DNA from: Oleiagrimonas soli
GTDB lineage: Bacteria > Pseudomonadota > Gammaproteobacteria > Xanthomonadales > Rhodanobacteraceae
NCBI RefSeq assembly: GCF_000761445.1
Contig: NZ_KN196470.1
Coordinates: 1,472,823-1,536,822, forward strand
Reading direction: 5' to 3'
DNA length: 64,000 bases
The translations under genes and the position numbers were made by a program. The notes beneath the pieces are model-generated. The model ran no database searches. It was not told the origin of the DNA and was given only the letters and a program-made list of their open reading frames with translations. Numbering within the stretch: position 1 is the stretch's first letter; every line of letters begins with the position of its first letter. Below, one piece after another: positions 9,939-18,299 of the stretch.

Positions 9939-10872
9939 TCAGCCGAAGGCGCGCTTCGGATCAAACTCGGTGCTGTCTCTGAGCACGTGGTAGCACGCCC
10001 GCGCCAGCTTGTGCGCCACGGCCTTGATCGCCACCACCCGGTGCTTCGTTGCTTTCTTGCGGTCGTACCAGCTTCGGATTTGCGGGTTGAAGCGGGTCGC
10101 GTAGTTGGCCGCTTCGATGTACGCCCAGCACAGGTAGCGGTTGCCGCTCTTGCGACCGAAGGGAGTGCCCGTGGTGCGGTTGCCGTGTCCTTTCTTCTTG
10201 CCGTTGGACAGGCGCACGCTCTCGACCATGCGGCAGTACGAGGCGTACTCGCCCACCGAGGCAAAGCGTTCGATCGGGCCGGTCTCCAAGGCGATGGTCA
10301 TACCCAGGATCGGGCCGATGCCCGGCACGCTGCGCAGGCGCATCAGGTCACCGGGTCGGGCCAGATCCTTGCGGACCCATTGCTCGAGGCTGCTGATCTG
10401 CTCCTGCAGCGTCAGCCACAGCTTGTACTGCAAAAGCACGCCATAGCGTGTGCTCACGTCCGGGAATAGCGCTTCCAGCTCATCCGGTGCGATGCGGCGC
10501 AGGGCGTTGGCCGACAGCTGCTTGCCGGTGCTGCGGCTGAAGCTGGATTGGATCGTCAGCATCAGTTGCACGGCCTGGCGCACCAGCATGAAGCGCCGGC
10601 GCAGCAGATCACGCGTGGCGCGTTGCGCGCGCGGGTAGATATAGCCTTCGGGCAACAGCCCCAGCCGCAGTAGCTGGGCCAGATGCAGGGCATCGGAGTG
10701 GTCGTTGCCGTGCTTGAGGCCGTCGTATTGCGGCACCGCCGTGGTGTGCACCAGGCGTACGTCGTAGCCGTGGTCGATCAGTCCATCGACCAGCCAGTAC
10801 CCGTTGTAGGTCGACTCCACGGCCACGCTGGCCAGCTCGGCGCGGTAGGGCTCGAAGTCAGCCAGGATGAGA
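9939..10872 (-). pseudogene. IS110-family transposase, 5' truncated
   Basis: About 311 residues match the DEDD transposase of IS110 elements: VAVESTYNGYWLVDGL with the catalytic Glu, HGNDHSDALHLAQLLRLGLLPEGYIYP with Asp residues, and the C-terminal domain SVPGIGPILGMTIALETGPIERF followed by SNGKKKGHGNRTTG and GNRYLCWAYIEAA. The N-terminal segment with the first catalytic Asp (the G-I-D-L-H region) is missing. Homology stops at base 10872, where the dispersed GAAAATGGTGTCAGGGACA repeat begins. The remaining frame can be read from an ATG inside that repeat, but the active site would be incomplete. The element is therefore a dead remnant that landed in the cassette array. Confidence 0.88.
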
Positions 10873-10894
10873 GAAAATGGTGTCAGGGACAATT
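10873..10894 (+). repeat. Dispersed repeat GAAAATGGTGTCAGGGACA, copy 1
   Basis: This copy sits exactly at the truncated 5' end of the IS110-type transposase. Close copies are at 11602-11627 and 12382-12405, also at break points. Confidence 0.8.
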
Positions 10895-10918
10895 CCTCTC
10901 TTTAGCTAGTCCCATGAT

Positions 10919-11317
10919 TCATCCCCCACGCTGCCGCCCTTCCTCAAAACTCGGCAACCCACCCAGCGCATCCACCCACCCCAGCTTGCTGCTGCTGTAG
11001 ATATTCACCGCGGGTGTCATGGCCTCGTGGCCTTCCACGGTGCCCAGGTAGAGCATGGTGAAGCCCGGGTAGCGGCCGGGGTTGGTGTTGAACACGGGGG
11101 TGCCGCAATGGCGGCAGAAGTGCTTGATGGCGCTGTCGCCGACCTGGATCTGGGCGAGGGTGTCGCCGCGGGCGGCGAAGCCGTCCGAGTGCACCACCAC
11201 GTAGGAGCTGAAGGCGCCGCCGTTGATGCCGCGGCACATGCGGCAGTGGCAGTTGACCAGGCTCAGGGCCTCGCCTGCGGTGTAGCGCACCGCGCCGCAT
11301 ACGCATCCGCCTTGCAT
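10919..11317 (-). CDS. GFA/CENP-V family zinc protein
   Basis: This 132-residue protein of the GFA fold has the full zinc set: GGCVCGAVRY at the N-terminus, CHCRMCR near residue 23, and FCRHCGTPVF near residue 67. Some family members are named glutathione-dependent formaldehyde-activating enzymes, but most have no proven activity. The length is normal and a GGAGG box precedes the ATG. It lies in reverse orientation between the IS110 remnant and an HU fragment, so it is probably ordinary chromosomal DNA brought in with the HU fragment, not a cassette gene. Confidence 0.88.
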   Translation of the reverse strand: MQGGCVCGAVRYTAGEALSLVNCHCRMCRGINGGAFSSYVVVHSDGFAARGDTLAQIQVGDSAIKHFCRHCGTPVFNTNPGRYPGFTMLYLGTVEGHEAMTPAVNIYSSSKLGWVDALGGLPSFEEGRQRGG

Positions 11318-11450
11318 GGGTGCCTCCGCTGTTGCTGCGTGGGGCCACCTTAAGCCAAGTCGATGGCGCGTGGGGAGGCGGGTGGGGCGGTTATGGATGG
11401 TGCGGGGTGGCCCGGCGGGCCCCGTTGCGGGGCGTGGCGGGCGGGACGAC

Positions 11451-11483
11451 TGCCCCCTGCAACACGTGGTGCTGCAGGGGGCA
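11451..11483 (-). terminator. Hairpin downstream of the HU fragment
   Basis: A 15-bp stem with one mismatch (11451-11465 and 11469-11483) and a 3-nt loop starts about 10 bases beyond the HU stop codon on the minus strand. There is no clear U-tract, so termination is likely but not certain. Confidence 0.6.
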
Positions 11484-11491
11484 GGGCGCGA

Positions 11492-11602
11492 TCAGAGCGC
11501 GGTGTCCTTGAGCTTCTTCAGCGGACGCACCTTGACCTTGACGGTCGCCGGCTTGGCCGCGAACACCTGCTCCAGGCCGGTGAACGGGTTCTTGCCCTTG
11601 TG
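11492..11602 (-). pseudogene. HU-like DNA-binding protein, 3' fragment
   Basis: Only the last 36 codons remain, beginning HKGKNPFTGLEQVF and ending KVKVRPLKKLKDTAL. This is the DNA-binding arm and C-terminus of an HU-type histone-like protein in the form found in Xanthomonadales (GKNPFTG instead of GRNPxTG). Homology starts exactly at the edge of the dispersed repeat at 11602, so the 5' part was lost in a rearrangement. Confidence 0.75.
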
Positions 11603-11627
11603 AAAATGGTGTCAGGGACAATTTTTC
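11602..11627 (+). repeat. Dispersed repeat GAAAATGGTGTCAGGGACA, copy 2
   Basis: The ends GAAAAT and ATTTTTC can pair, giving a small hairpin. It separates the HU fragment from a cassette fragment. Confidence 0.8.
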
Positions 11628-11737
11628 AAGGCAATCTCTGCGGAGGCTGGCTTGCCGTTGCTATCCGCGGTGTCAGGCTTTGCCATCGCCAAGGGCGTCA
11701 ATTCAAACAGGTCAAGCTCGCCAAGCCCGGACCGTGA
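11628..11737 (+). pseudogene. 3' fragment of a cassette gene
   Basis: An open frame without a start runs into a TGA at 11735-11737, ten bases before the first core of the following attC, which is the normal position for the end of a cassette gene. The roughly 36 visible codons (LCHRQGRQFKQVKLAKPG) match nothing I recognise. The attC behind it predicts a cassette beginning TTAGAT, whereas the cassette opened at 9547 begins TTAGCC. The two fragments therefore come from different cassettes. Confidence 0.45.
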
Positions 11738-11746
11738 GCAAGGCTG

Positions 11747-11816
11747 ATCTAACTAGTCGTCCAAGCCGACCCCAAACCGCTACGCGCTTTGGGGCGGCTT
11801 AACTCAAGCGTTATGC
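11747..11816 (+). other. attC recombination site preceding the C39-like cassette
   Basis: A 70-nt site. First core ATCTAAC (11747-11753), last core GTTATGC (11810-11816), arms CCAAGCCGACCCC and GGGGCGGCTTAACTCAAG around a short spacer. It belongs to the truncated cassette on its left. The ATG of the next gene lies inside its last core. Confidence 0.88.
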
Positions 11817-12334
11817 TTCAAGTCCAGAACTACCTGCCAGATGAAGAAGTTCCATCTCAGCTGGCTCAGCTTTCGGGGCCATGTGGGCTTGCGTCCGCGT
11901 GGCTAGTTTTATCGCGACACGGAATTTCAGCTGATCCGCAAGAACTCATTCGCCTCTGTCGTTACACCGACAAATTTGGGACATTCACTGTACTTATAGC
12001 GGAGGCCCTTCAGCATTTCGGGCTTCAGGTCCGATTCCATTCTTACCCAGACAATGCACCGCAGCCTCTTGAACAAGAGGCATACGGTAGAGGCAAGGTT
12101 CGCGCGCACCCTGCCGTATCTCTATCAACATTGCTCAAAGTTTCATATTCCGGCGCCAGTGTTATCGTCAACTACTTGGCCTATGGTGGCGATGGTCACT
12201 TTTCCCCATTAGTAGGAGCCAACGCAAACAAGCTTGTTCTGCCTTATAGCGTCGAAGGGGAAATGTTGAGGTCAGAGTTTTGCAAACGCTGGAGAGCTCC
12301 GGGCATTCTCAGGCAGGCTATAGTTGCAACATAA
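11813..12334 (+). CDS. Cassette-borne C39-like cysteine peptidase domain protein
   Basis: This 173-residue protein resembles the papain-fold peptidase C39-like proteins. QLSGPCGLASAWLVLSRHG (about residues 20-38) gives the oxyanion Gln region and the catalytic Cys in GPCG. NYLAYGGDGHFSPLVGAN (about residues 120-137) gives the catalytic His in GHFSPL. The N-terminus has no signal peptide and there is no ABC exporter nearby, so it is a stand-alone cytoplasmic protein, unlike bacteriocin exporters. The ATG lies within the attC core (GTTATGC) and the TAA stop lies in the next attC core, so the gene spans the whole cassette. Base composition is AT-richer than the surroundings. Possible roles are maturation of a peptide, deubiquitinase-like cleavage or toxicity; none is shown. 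Confidence 0.7.
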   Translation: MLQVQNYLPDEEVPSQLAQLSGPCGLASAWLVLSRHGISADPQELIRLCRYTDKFGTFTVLIAEALQHFGLQVRFHSYPDNAPQPLEQEAYGRGKVRAHPAVSLSTLLKVSYSGASVIVNYLAYGGDGHFSPLVGANANKLVLPYSVEGEMLRSEFCKRWRAPGILRQAIVAT

Positions 12335-12381
12335 CAACTCATTCAAACTGACCAAACTGACCGCCCACTGGCTACGCCAGC
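12329..12381 (+). other. Truncated attC of the C39-like cassette
   Basis: The first core ACATAAC (12329-12335) and left arm AACTCATTCAAACTGACC are present. The first core is one base off the complement of the cassette's left end (GTTATGC). The right arm and last core are missing: the sequence changes at 12382 into the dispersed repeat, so this cassette can no longer be excised from its 3' side. Confidence 0.7.
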
Positions 12382-12405
12382 GAAAATGGTGTCAGGGACA
12401 TTTTC
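12382..12405 (+). repeat. Dispersed repeat GAAAATGGTGTCAGGGACA, copy 3
   Basis: This is the most regular copy, with GAAAATG and CATTTTC as exact inverted ends around a 10-nt loop. It marks the right end of the cassette region. Confidence 0.85.
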
Positions 12406-12475
12406 CCTGCTGACTAGAGGCTCGATAAAACGGTTCCAGGTTCACCTATGAAGGGTGACTTGGCCTGTGGCTCGG

Positions 12476-13927
<1,452 letters not shown>

Positions 13928-14161
13928 ATGCAAGCACATGTTTTCAAAGGTATCGGCCGGATATTCGGAGTCACTCCTCAGCGCTCGGGTGAGAATCTTC
14001 CGGCAAAGTACGCCCCCTGGACATGGTTCAAGACCATCGAGATTCGCAAAGGCGAGACTCGACCGGGGATTCACGTCGACGAATGCCTCGACGATATCGA
14101 GCGATTCGGGGCGCACATCACGGACGCTCATGAGCGTGTCACCGAAGAGGCCATGCGGTGA
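13928..14161 (+). CDS. Small conserved hypothetical protein
   Basis: This 77-residue soluble protein contains LPAKYAPWTWFKTIEIRKGE, PGIHVDECLDDIERFGAHITDAHERVTEEA. I recall the same pattern, with LPxRFAPWTxFKxIxL and VDxCLDDIExHGxHLTDAHxRIT, in small uncharacterised proteins of other Proteobacteria, so the frame is probably real. The ATG at 13928 gives the N-terminus MQAHVFKGIGRIFG; no good ribosome site is seen. The frame stays open upstream to 13709, but that part has no family resemblance. A hairpin terminator follows. Confidence 0.7.
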   Translation: MQAHVFKGIGRIFGVTPQRSGENLPAKYAPWTWFKTIEIRKGETRPGIHVDECLDDIERFGAHITDAHERVTEEAMR

Positions 14162-14212
14162 GCCGCGTCGGTCGCGTATCCCGACCTTCGTCCTCTTTCT
14201 AGCTGGATCGAA

Positions 14213-14236
14213 GCGTGCCCCGGTCGGGGCACGTTT
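14213..14236 (+). terminator. Hairpin terminator after the small conserved gene
   Basis: CGTGCCCC (14214-14221) pairs with GGGGCACG (14226-14233) around a 4-nt loop, followed by TTT. It lies 50 bases after the stop at 14161. Confidence 0.65.
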
Positions 14237-14238
14237 CG

Positions 14239-14512
14239 GTTGCGGACGTCTCGGGCAAACGCGCGCTCGAAAATGGCTCGAACCGACCTTTCACGAGGCG
14301 ATTTCGCATCGGTTGCGCTGCATGTCCGCATGCCATCGGCAATCGCAACGATGTGCGTCAGCCGCACGGCCCGGCGACTGCCTGCGTTCGCGTGTCGCCG
14401 GATTCCGGTCATCGCGGCGCGTACGCGTTTCCGCATGCGCCCGAGCGCGCGGCGTTTTGCGAAGGACCAACGCGTTTGCCGGCATGCCTTCGATTCCAGG
14501 AATCATGTTTGC
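14239..14512. other. Gap upstream of gluconokinase gene
   Basis: Together with 14162-14212 this makes a 350-base gene-free stretch. Open frames here lack ribosome sites and family features. Nothing else was recognised. Confidence 0.4.
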
Positions 14513-15034
14513 ATGACGGCCATACGGTACATCGTGTGCATGGGCGTTTCGGGCAGCGGCAAGTCGACGCTTGGGCATGCCATCGCCGAGCGCATGCACT
14601 GGCCGTTTGTCGAGGGCGACGACCTGCATCCGGACGTCAACGTCGAGAAGATGCGTCACGGCGTGCCGCTGGACGATGCGGATCGGCGCCCCTGGCTAGA
14701 GGCCGTGGCGCGGACCGTTCGACAATGGCGCGCACAGGATCGTAGTGGCGTGATTTCGTGTTCGGCGCTGCGTCGCGCTTATCGGGACGTCATCGCCGAC
14801 GGCCATGAGGACGTGCTGTTCGTCTACCTGCACTGCAGCCGCGAGCGGTTGGCGCAGCGGCTTGCCGATCGGCGCGGTCACTTCATGTCCGCGGATCTGC
14901 TCGACAGTCAGCTGGCTACGCTGGAGGCGCCGCTATCGCCGCCCGAGCGGGCGCTGCGTCTGGAGATCGAGCGGCCGGCGCAGGAACTGGTGCGCGATGT
15001 GGTGGATGCGGTTTCCCGATCTGCCGTAGATTGA
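14513..15034 (+). CDS. gntK: Gluconokinase
   Basis: This 173-residue P-loop kinase phosphorylates gluconate to 6-phosphogluconate. The Walker A motif GVSGSGKST is at residues 11-19. It is followed by the substrate region EGDDLHPDVNVEKMRHGVPLDDADRRPWL, SCSALRRAYRDVI, and the lid RRGHFMSADLLDSQLATLE, all characteristic of GntK. The length is standard. The ATG at 14513 gives the usual short lead-in to the P-loop. No gluconate transporter or Entner-Doudoroff gene is adjacent. The next gene (tspO) starts 34 bases downstream and may be cotranscribed. Confidence 0.93.
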   Translation: MTAIRYIVCMGVSGSGKSTLGHAIAERMHWPFVEGDDLHPDVNVEKMRHGVPLDDADRRPWLEAVARTVRQWRAQDRSGVISCSALRRAYRDVIADGHEDVLFVYLHCSRERLAQRLADRRGHFMSADLLDSQLATLEAPLSPPERALRLEIERPAQELVRDVVDAVSRSAVD

Positions 15035-15068
15035 CGGACGGATATTCCCGCACGAGGTGATTCGCGTC

Positions 15069-15527
15069 ATGCGCACATGGATGATTCTGGTCGTATGTCT
15101 TTTGCTGGTGACGTTGACTGCCGCGTCCGGCTCGTTGTTCATGCCCGGCGACTGGTACGCGCAGCTGCAGAAACCGACGTTCACGCCGCCGAACCTGGCG
15201 TTCCCGATCGCCTGGACGCTGCTGTACCTGTGCATGGCCGTGGCGGGCTGGCGCGCGTGGCTGCGACGCGGTTTCGACGGCGCGATGGTGTTGTGGCTGG
15301 TGCAGCTGGCGCTGAATGCGCTGTGGTCGTACGTGGTGTTCGGCCGCCATCTGCTGGGCGCGGGCGCGATCGAGATCGGCCTGCTGTGGCTGGCGATTCT
15401 GGCGACGATGATTGCCTTTTTCCGCCGCGATCGTCTGGCCGGCTGGCTGATGACGCCGTATCTGGCCTGGGTCAGTTTCGCCCTGGTGCTGAACGTCGCG
15501 CTCTGGCAGCTGAATCCGTCGGTCTGA
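15069..15527 (+). CDS. tspO: TspO/MBR family membrane protein
   Basis: This 152-residue protein has five predicted membrane helices and the tryptophan-rich pattern of the TspO family: WYAQLQKPTFTPPNLAFPIAWTLLYLCMAVAGW, QLALNALWSYVVFG and PYLAWVSFALVLN. Bacterial TspO proteins bind porphyrins and are linked to stress and tetrapyrrole control. The ATG at 15069 is preceded by GAGGTG; a GTG at 15057 would add four residues. It follows gluconokinase closely. Confidence 0.9.
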   Translation: MRTWMILVVCLLLVTLTAASGSLFMPGDWYAQLQKPTFTPPNLAFPIAWTLLYLCMAVAGWRAWLRRGFDGAMVLWLVQLALNALWSYVVFGRHLLGAGAIEIGLLWLAILATMIAFFRRDRLAGWLMTPYLAWVSFALVLNVALWQLNPSV

Positions 15528-15551
15528 GGCAAGCGGCAGGCCGGCAGTGCA

Positions 15552-16280
15552 TCAGCCATCGTTGTCCGGCCGCATGCGCTTGATGCGCACGGTGCTGCCG
15601 CCGTCGAAGGTGATGACGAAAGTGGCGCCTTCGTGCTTTTCCGATACCACTTTCTGCGGCGGTTCGCGGTCGGTCTTTTCCAGTTCGTGCTGGTAGTGCG
15701 CGCTGAGCAGGCCGTTGGGGATCAGCGTGAGCGGCGGACTGAACAGGGCGAAGCTGCGGAAGTGCGTGTCGCAGGCGTCGCAGGACGGATGGAAGGGCAC
15801 TTCCGGCAGACGCTTGAGGTAGATGAAATACTTGTTTTCGTGCGGGATCATGATGCGGTCGCCCGCATGCATCTGCGGTGCCGTGGCGATGCTGCCGTTG
15901 GTATTCCACACGCGCACGATCTTCGCTTCGTCGCAGCGCTGCGTGACGCATTCCTGCAGCACCAGGTATTCGTTGTCCTGCAGGTTGACCGGCTGGACGC
16001 TGAGTACGTCGCCGTGGGTCAGCGCCTGGCCCGGGTAGACCATGTACGGCAGCTTCGGGTTGACCCGGAAGTCGCCGGAGATCAGATAGCCGCCGTGACG
16101 GCGTTCCCACGGACGCGCTTCGACCACGACGCTGGGCAAGTCGGTCTGCGGCGTGCTGGCGGTGGCGGGCGTTGGCGGCGGGGCGTATGTCGCGTGCGGT
16201 GTGTGGGCCGGTGCGGCGGACGCTGCGCCAAGCGCGAGGAGCAAGGCACAGAATGGCCATGAGGTCGATGAGTACGGCAT
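15552..16280 (-). CDS. Secreted protein of unknown function
   Basis: This 242-residue protein has an N-terminal signal sequence (hydrophobic WPFCALLLALGAASAAPA, with cleavage likely after an Ala near residue 23) and then a proline/threonine-rich linker. The mature part contains VVVEARPWERRHGGYLISGDFRVNPKLPYMVYPG, two Cys in CVTQRC and two in CDACD, and a C-terminal SEKHEGATFVITFDGGSTVRIKRMRPD. No known domain was recognised. A GGAAG box precedes the ATG. Its gene lies downstream of ggt on the same strand, separated by a hairpin, and is convergent with tspO. It is probably periplasmic or surface-exposed. Confidence 0.75.
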   Translation of the reverse strand: MPYSSTSWPFCALLLALGAASAAPAHTPHATYAPPPTPATASTPQTDLPSVVVEARPWERRHGGYLISGDFRVNPKLPYMVYPGQALTHGDVLSVQPVNLQDNEYLVLQECVTQRCDEAKIVRVWNTNGSIATAPQMHAGDRIMIPHENKYFIYLKRLPEVPFHPSCDACDTHFRSFALFSPPLTLIPNGLLSAHYQHELEKTDREPPQKVVSEKHEGATFVITFDGGSTVRIKRMRPDNDG

Positions 16281-16353
16281 GTCGTCTTCCCTACGTACAT
16301 GACTTTCAACGAATTCATCGTAAAACTATTCGGCAGCGAGCGCCATCAACGAA

Positions 16354-16385
16354 GCGGCCCGGCATCGGGATCGATGCCGGGCCGC
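16354..16385 (-). terminator. Hairpin terminator after ggt
   Basis: A perfect 14-bp GC-rich stem (16354-16367 and 16372-16385) with a 4-nt loop lies 22 bases beyond the ggt stop on the minus strand. The U-tract is weak. Confidence 0.7.
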
Positions 16386-16407
16386 AAAAGGCTGGGGGAT
16401 AACGGCG

Positions 16408-18180
16408 TCAGTAGCCGGCGGCCAGTCCGGCCGGGCGACGGCGGTCGTTGGCGCCTTCCAGCAGCCCGGTCTTCGGGTTGCGCAGAATGGCCTCGTCGGC
16501 GCCCCACGAACGGATTTCGTGGAACTTGTGACCCATGGCTTCCAGCGCGCTCTGCGAGGCGGCGCTGAGCAGGCCCGGTTCGACCATGGTCACGTCCGGC
16601 AGCCACTGCATGTGCAGGCGCGGCGCATCGACGGCCTGCTGCATGTTCATGCCGAAGTCGATTACGTTGACGATGCTTTCCATCGTGGTCGAGATGATGG
16701 TCGAACCGCCGGGGCTGCCGGTGACCATGAACAGCTTGCCGTGCGGATCGAGCACCAGACTCGGCGACATCGAACTGAGCGGACGCTTGCCCGGCTCGAT
16801 CTGGTTGATCTTGCCTTGCACCAGGCCGAAGGTGTTGGGCACGCCGGGCTTGGAGGTGAAGTCGTCCATCTCGTTGTTGAGGAAGAAGCCGGTATCGCCC
16901 GCCATCTGGCTGATGCCGAACAGGTAGTTCAGCGTGTAGGTGACGCTGACCGCGTTGCCCTGCGCGTCGACTACCGAGAAGTGCGTGGTGTGCATGCCTT
17001 CGGCGGGGCCGAGGCTGCCGTGGATGTCGCTGGATGGCGTGGCCTTGTCGTCCTGGATGGTGCTGCGCATCTCGGCGATGTGCTTCGGATCGAGCAGCTT
17101 GTCGATGGGGTTGTGCACGAAGGCCGGATCGCCGAGGTAGGTGTTGCGGTCGGCGAAGGCGCGGCGCTCGGCCTCGATGATGTAGTGCGTGGCCTTGGGC
17201 GAGCCGTAGCCCCACTTGTGCAGCGGGTAGGGTTCGAGGATTTCCAGAATCTGGCAGATCGTCACGCCGCCCGAGCTGGGCGGCGCGGCGGCCACCACGG
17301 TGTAGCCGCGGTAGTCGCAGGTGACGGGCTTGTCCCACTTCACGCTGTAGTCGGCCAGGTCCTTCAGGGTAATCAGGCCGCCGTTGGCCTTGTTGGCCGC
17401 CGCCAGCTTGTGCGCGATGGGGCCGCGATAGAACGCCTTGGTGCCGTGGTCGCGGATCAGCTCCAGCGTGTGCGCCAGTTGCGGCTGCTTGAGGCGGTCG
17501 CCGACCTGCCACGGCTTGCCGTCATGCAGGAAGATCGCCGCCACGTTCGGCCACTGCGCGAACAGCTTGGTGTGCGTGGCCATGATGTTGATGTCGCCCT
17601 GCTGCAGCACGTAGCCCTTGCGCGCCAGCGCGATGGCGGGATCGATGACCTGCTTCAGCGACATCGTGCCGTACTTCTTCAGCGCGCTGTCCAGGCCCAT
17701 CACGGTGCCGGGTACGCCGACGCCGAGGTAGGTCTTGGTGCTGCGGCCCTCGACCACGTTGCCGTCCTTGTCCTGATACATGTCCGTGGTGGCCGCCAGC
17801 GGCGCCTTCTCGCGGAAGTCCAGGAACAGGTTCTTGCCGTTCTTCAGGTGCACGACCATGAAGCCGCCGCCGCCGATGTTGCCGCAGCACGGATGCACCA
17901 CGGCCAGCGCGTAGCCGACGGCCACGGCGGCGTCGACCGCGTTGCCGCCTTGCTTGAGAATCTTCAGGCCGACCTGGGTCGCCAGATGCTGCGCCGACAC
18001 CACCATCGCGTGCTTGGCGCGCACCGGCTGCGCACTGGCCAGCGCCTGGCGCGTGGTCGGTGGCGCGGAGACATCCAGCGCCGTGTCGGGAATGCTGTGG
18101 TTTTGCGGCGGCTTGGCCAGCGCCAGCGGCGCGGCAAGCAACAGGAACAGAGGAACGAATACGTGGCGGAAACTGCGCAT
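16408..18180 (-). CDS. ggt: Gamma-glutamyltransferase
   Basis: This 590-residue periplasmic N-terminal nucleophile hydrolase transfers or hydrolyses the gamma-glutamyl group of glutathione and similar peptides. It starts with a clear signal peptide (FVPLFLLLAAPLALA). The large-subunit region includes GGNAVDAAVAVGYALAVVHP and GNIGGGGFM. Autoprocessing should occur before Thr398 in GMHTTHFSVVDAQGN. The substrate-binding PLSSMSPSL and glycine loop TGSPGGSTII are present. A longer frame extends upstream, but the ATG at 18180 begins the signal peptide. It is in the same orientation as kynU, 119 bases downstream of it. Confidence 0.95.
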   Translation of the reverse strand: MRSFRHVFVPLFLLLAAPLALAKPPQNHSIPDTALDVSAPPTTRQALASAQPVRAKHAMVVSAQHLATQVGLKILKQGGNAVDAAVAVGYALAVVHPCCGNIGGGGFMVVHLKNGKNLFLDFREKAPLAATTDMYQDKDGNVVEGRSTKTYLGVGVPGTVMGLDSALKKYGTMSLKQVIDPAIALARKGYVLQQGDINIMATHTKLFAQWPNVAAIFLHDGKPWQVGDRLKQPQLAHTLELIRDHGTKAFYRGPIAHKLAAANKANGGLITLKDLADYSVKWDKPVTCDYRGYTVVAAAPPSSGGVTICQILEILEPYPLHKWGYGSPKATHYIIEAERRAFADRNTYLGDPAFVHNPIDKLLDPKHIAEMRSTIQDDKATPSSDIHGSLGPAEGMHTTHFSVVDAQGNAVSVTYTLNYLFGISQMAGDTGFFLNNEMDDFTSKPGVPNTFGLVQGKINQIEPGKRPLSSMSPSLVLDPHGKLFMVTGSPGGSTIISTTMESIVNVIDFGMNMQQAVDAPRLHMQWLPDVTMVEPGLLSAASQSALEAMGHKFHEIRSWGADEAILRNPKTGLLEGANDRRRPAGLAAGY

Positions 18181-18299
18181 GATGAGGAATGTTCTCGCGG
18201 GGACGATCTCCCGACATTCGGACATCCCGCGCGATTTCGCAAGTTTTCGCGTGCCGCGAAAACCGGTGCAAACGGCTGTTTGAGGCCGGCTTCGCGGTT

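Larger units (their letters stand above)
8830..12405 (+). mobile_element. Decayed integron gene-cassette array without integrase (CALIN-like)
   Basis: Three complete attC-type sites (9066-9121, 9496-9552, 11747-11816) and one cut site (12329-12381) follow one another in the same orientation. Each begins with a YYYAAC-like core and ends with GTTRRRY or a near match. Cassettes start right after the G of that core. For the first cassette, its own left end (GTTAGAC, 8830-8836) is exactly complementary to the first core of its own attC (GTCTAAC), as expected for a cassette inserted as a circle. The cassette genes are AT-richer than the flanking genes. An IS110-type remnant, a GFA-family gene and an HU fragment interrupt the array. 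No tyrosine recombinase is encoded in the window. Confidence 0.85.
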
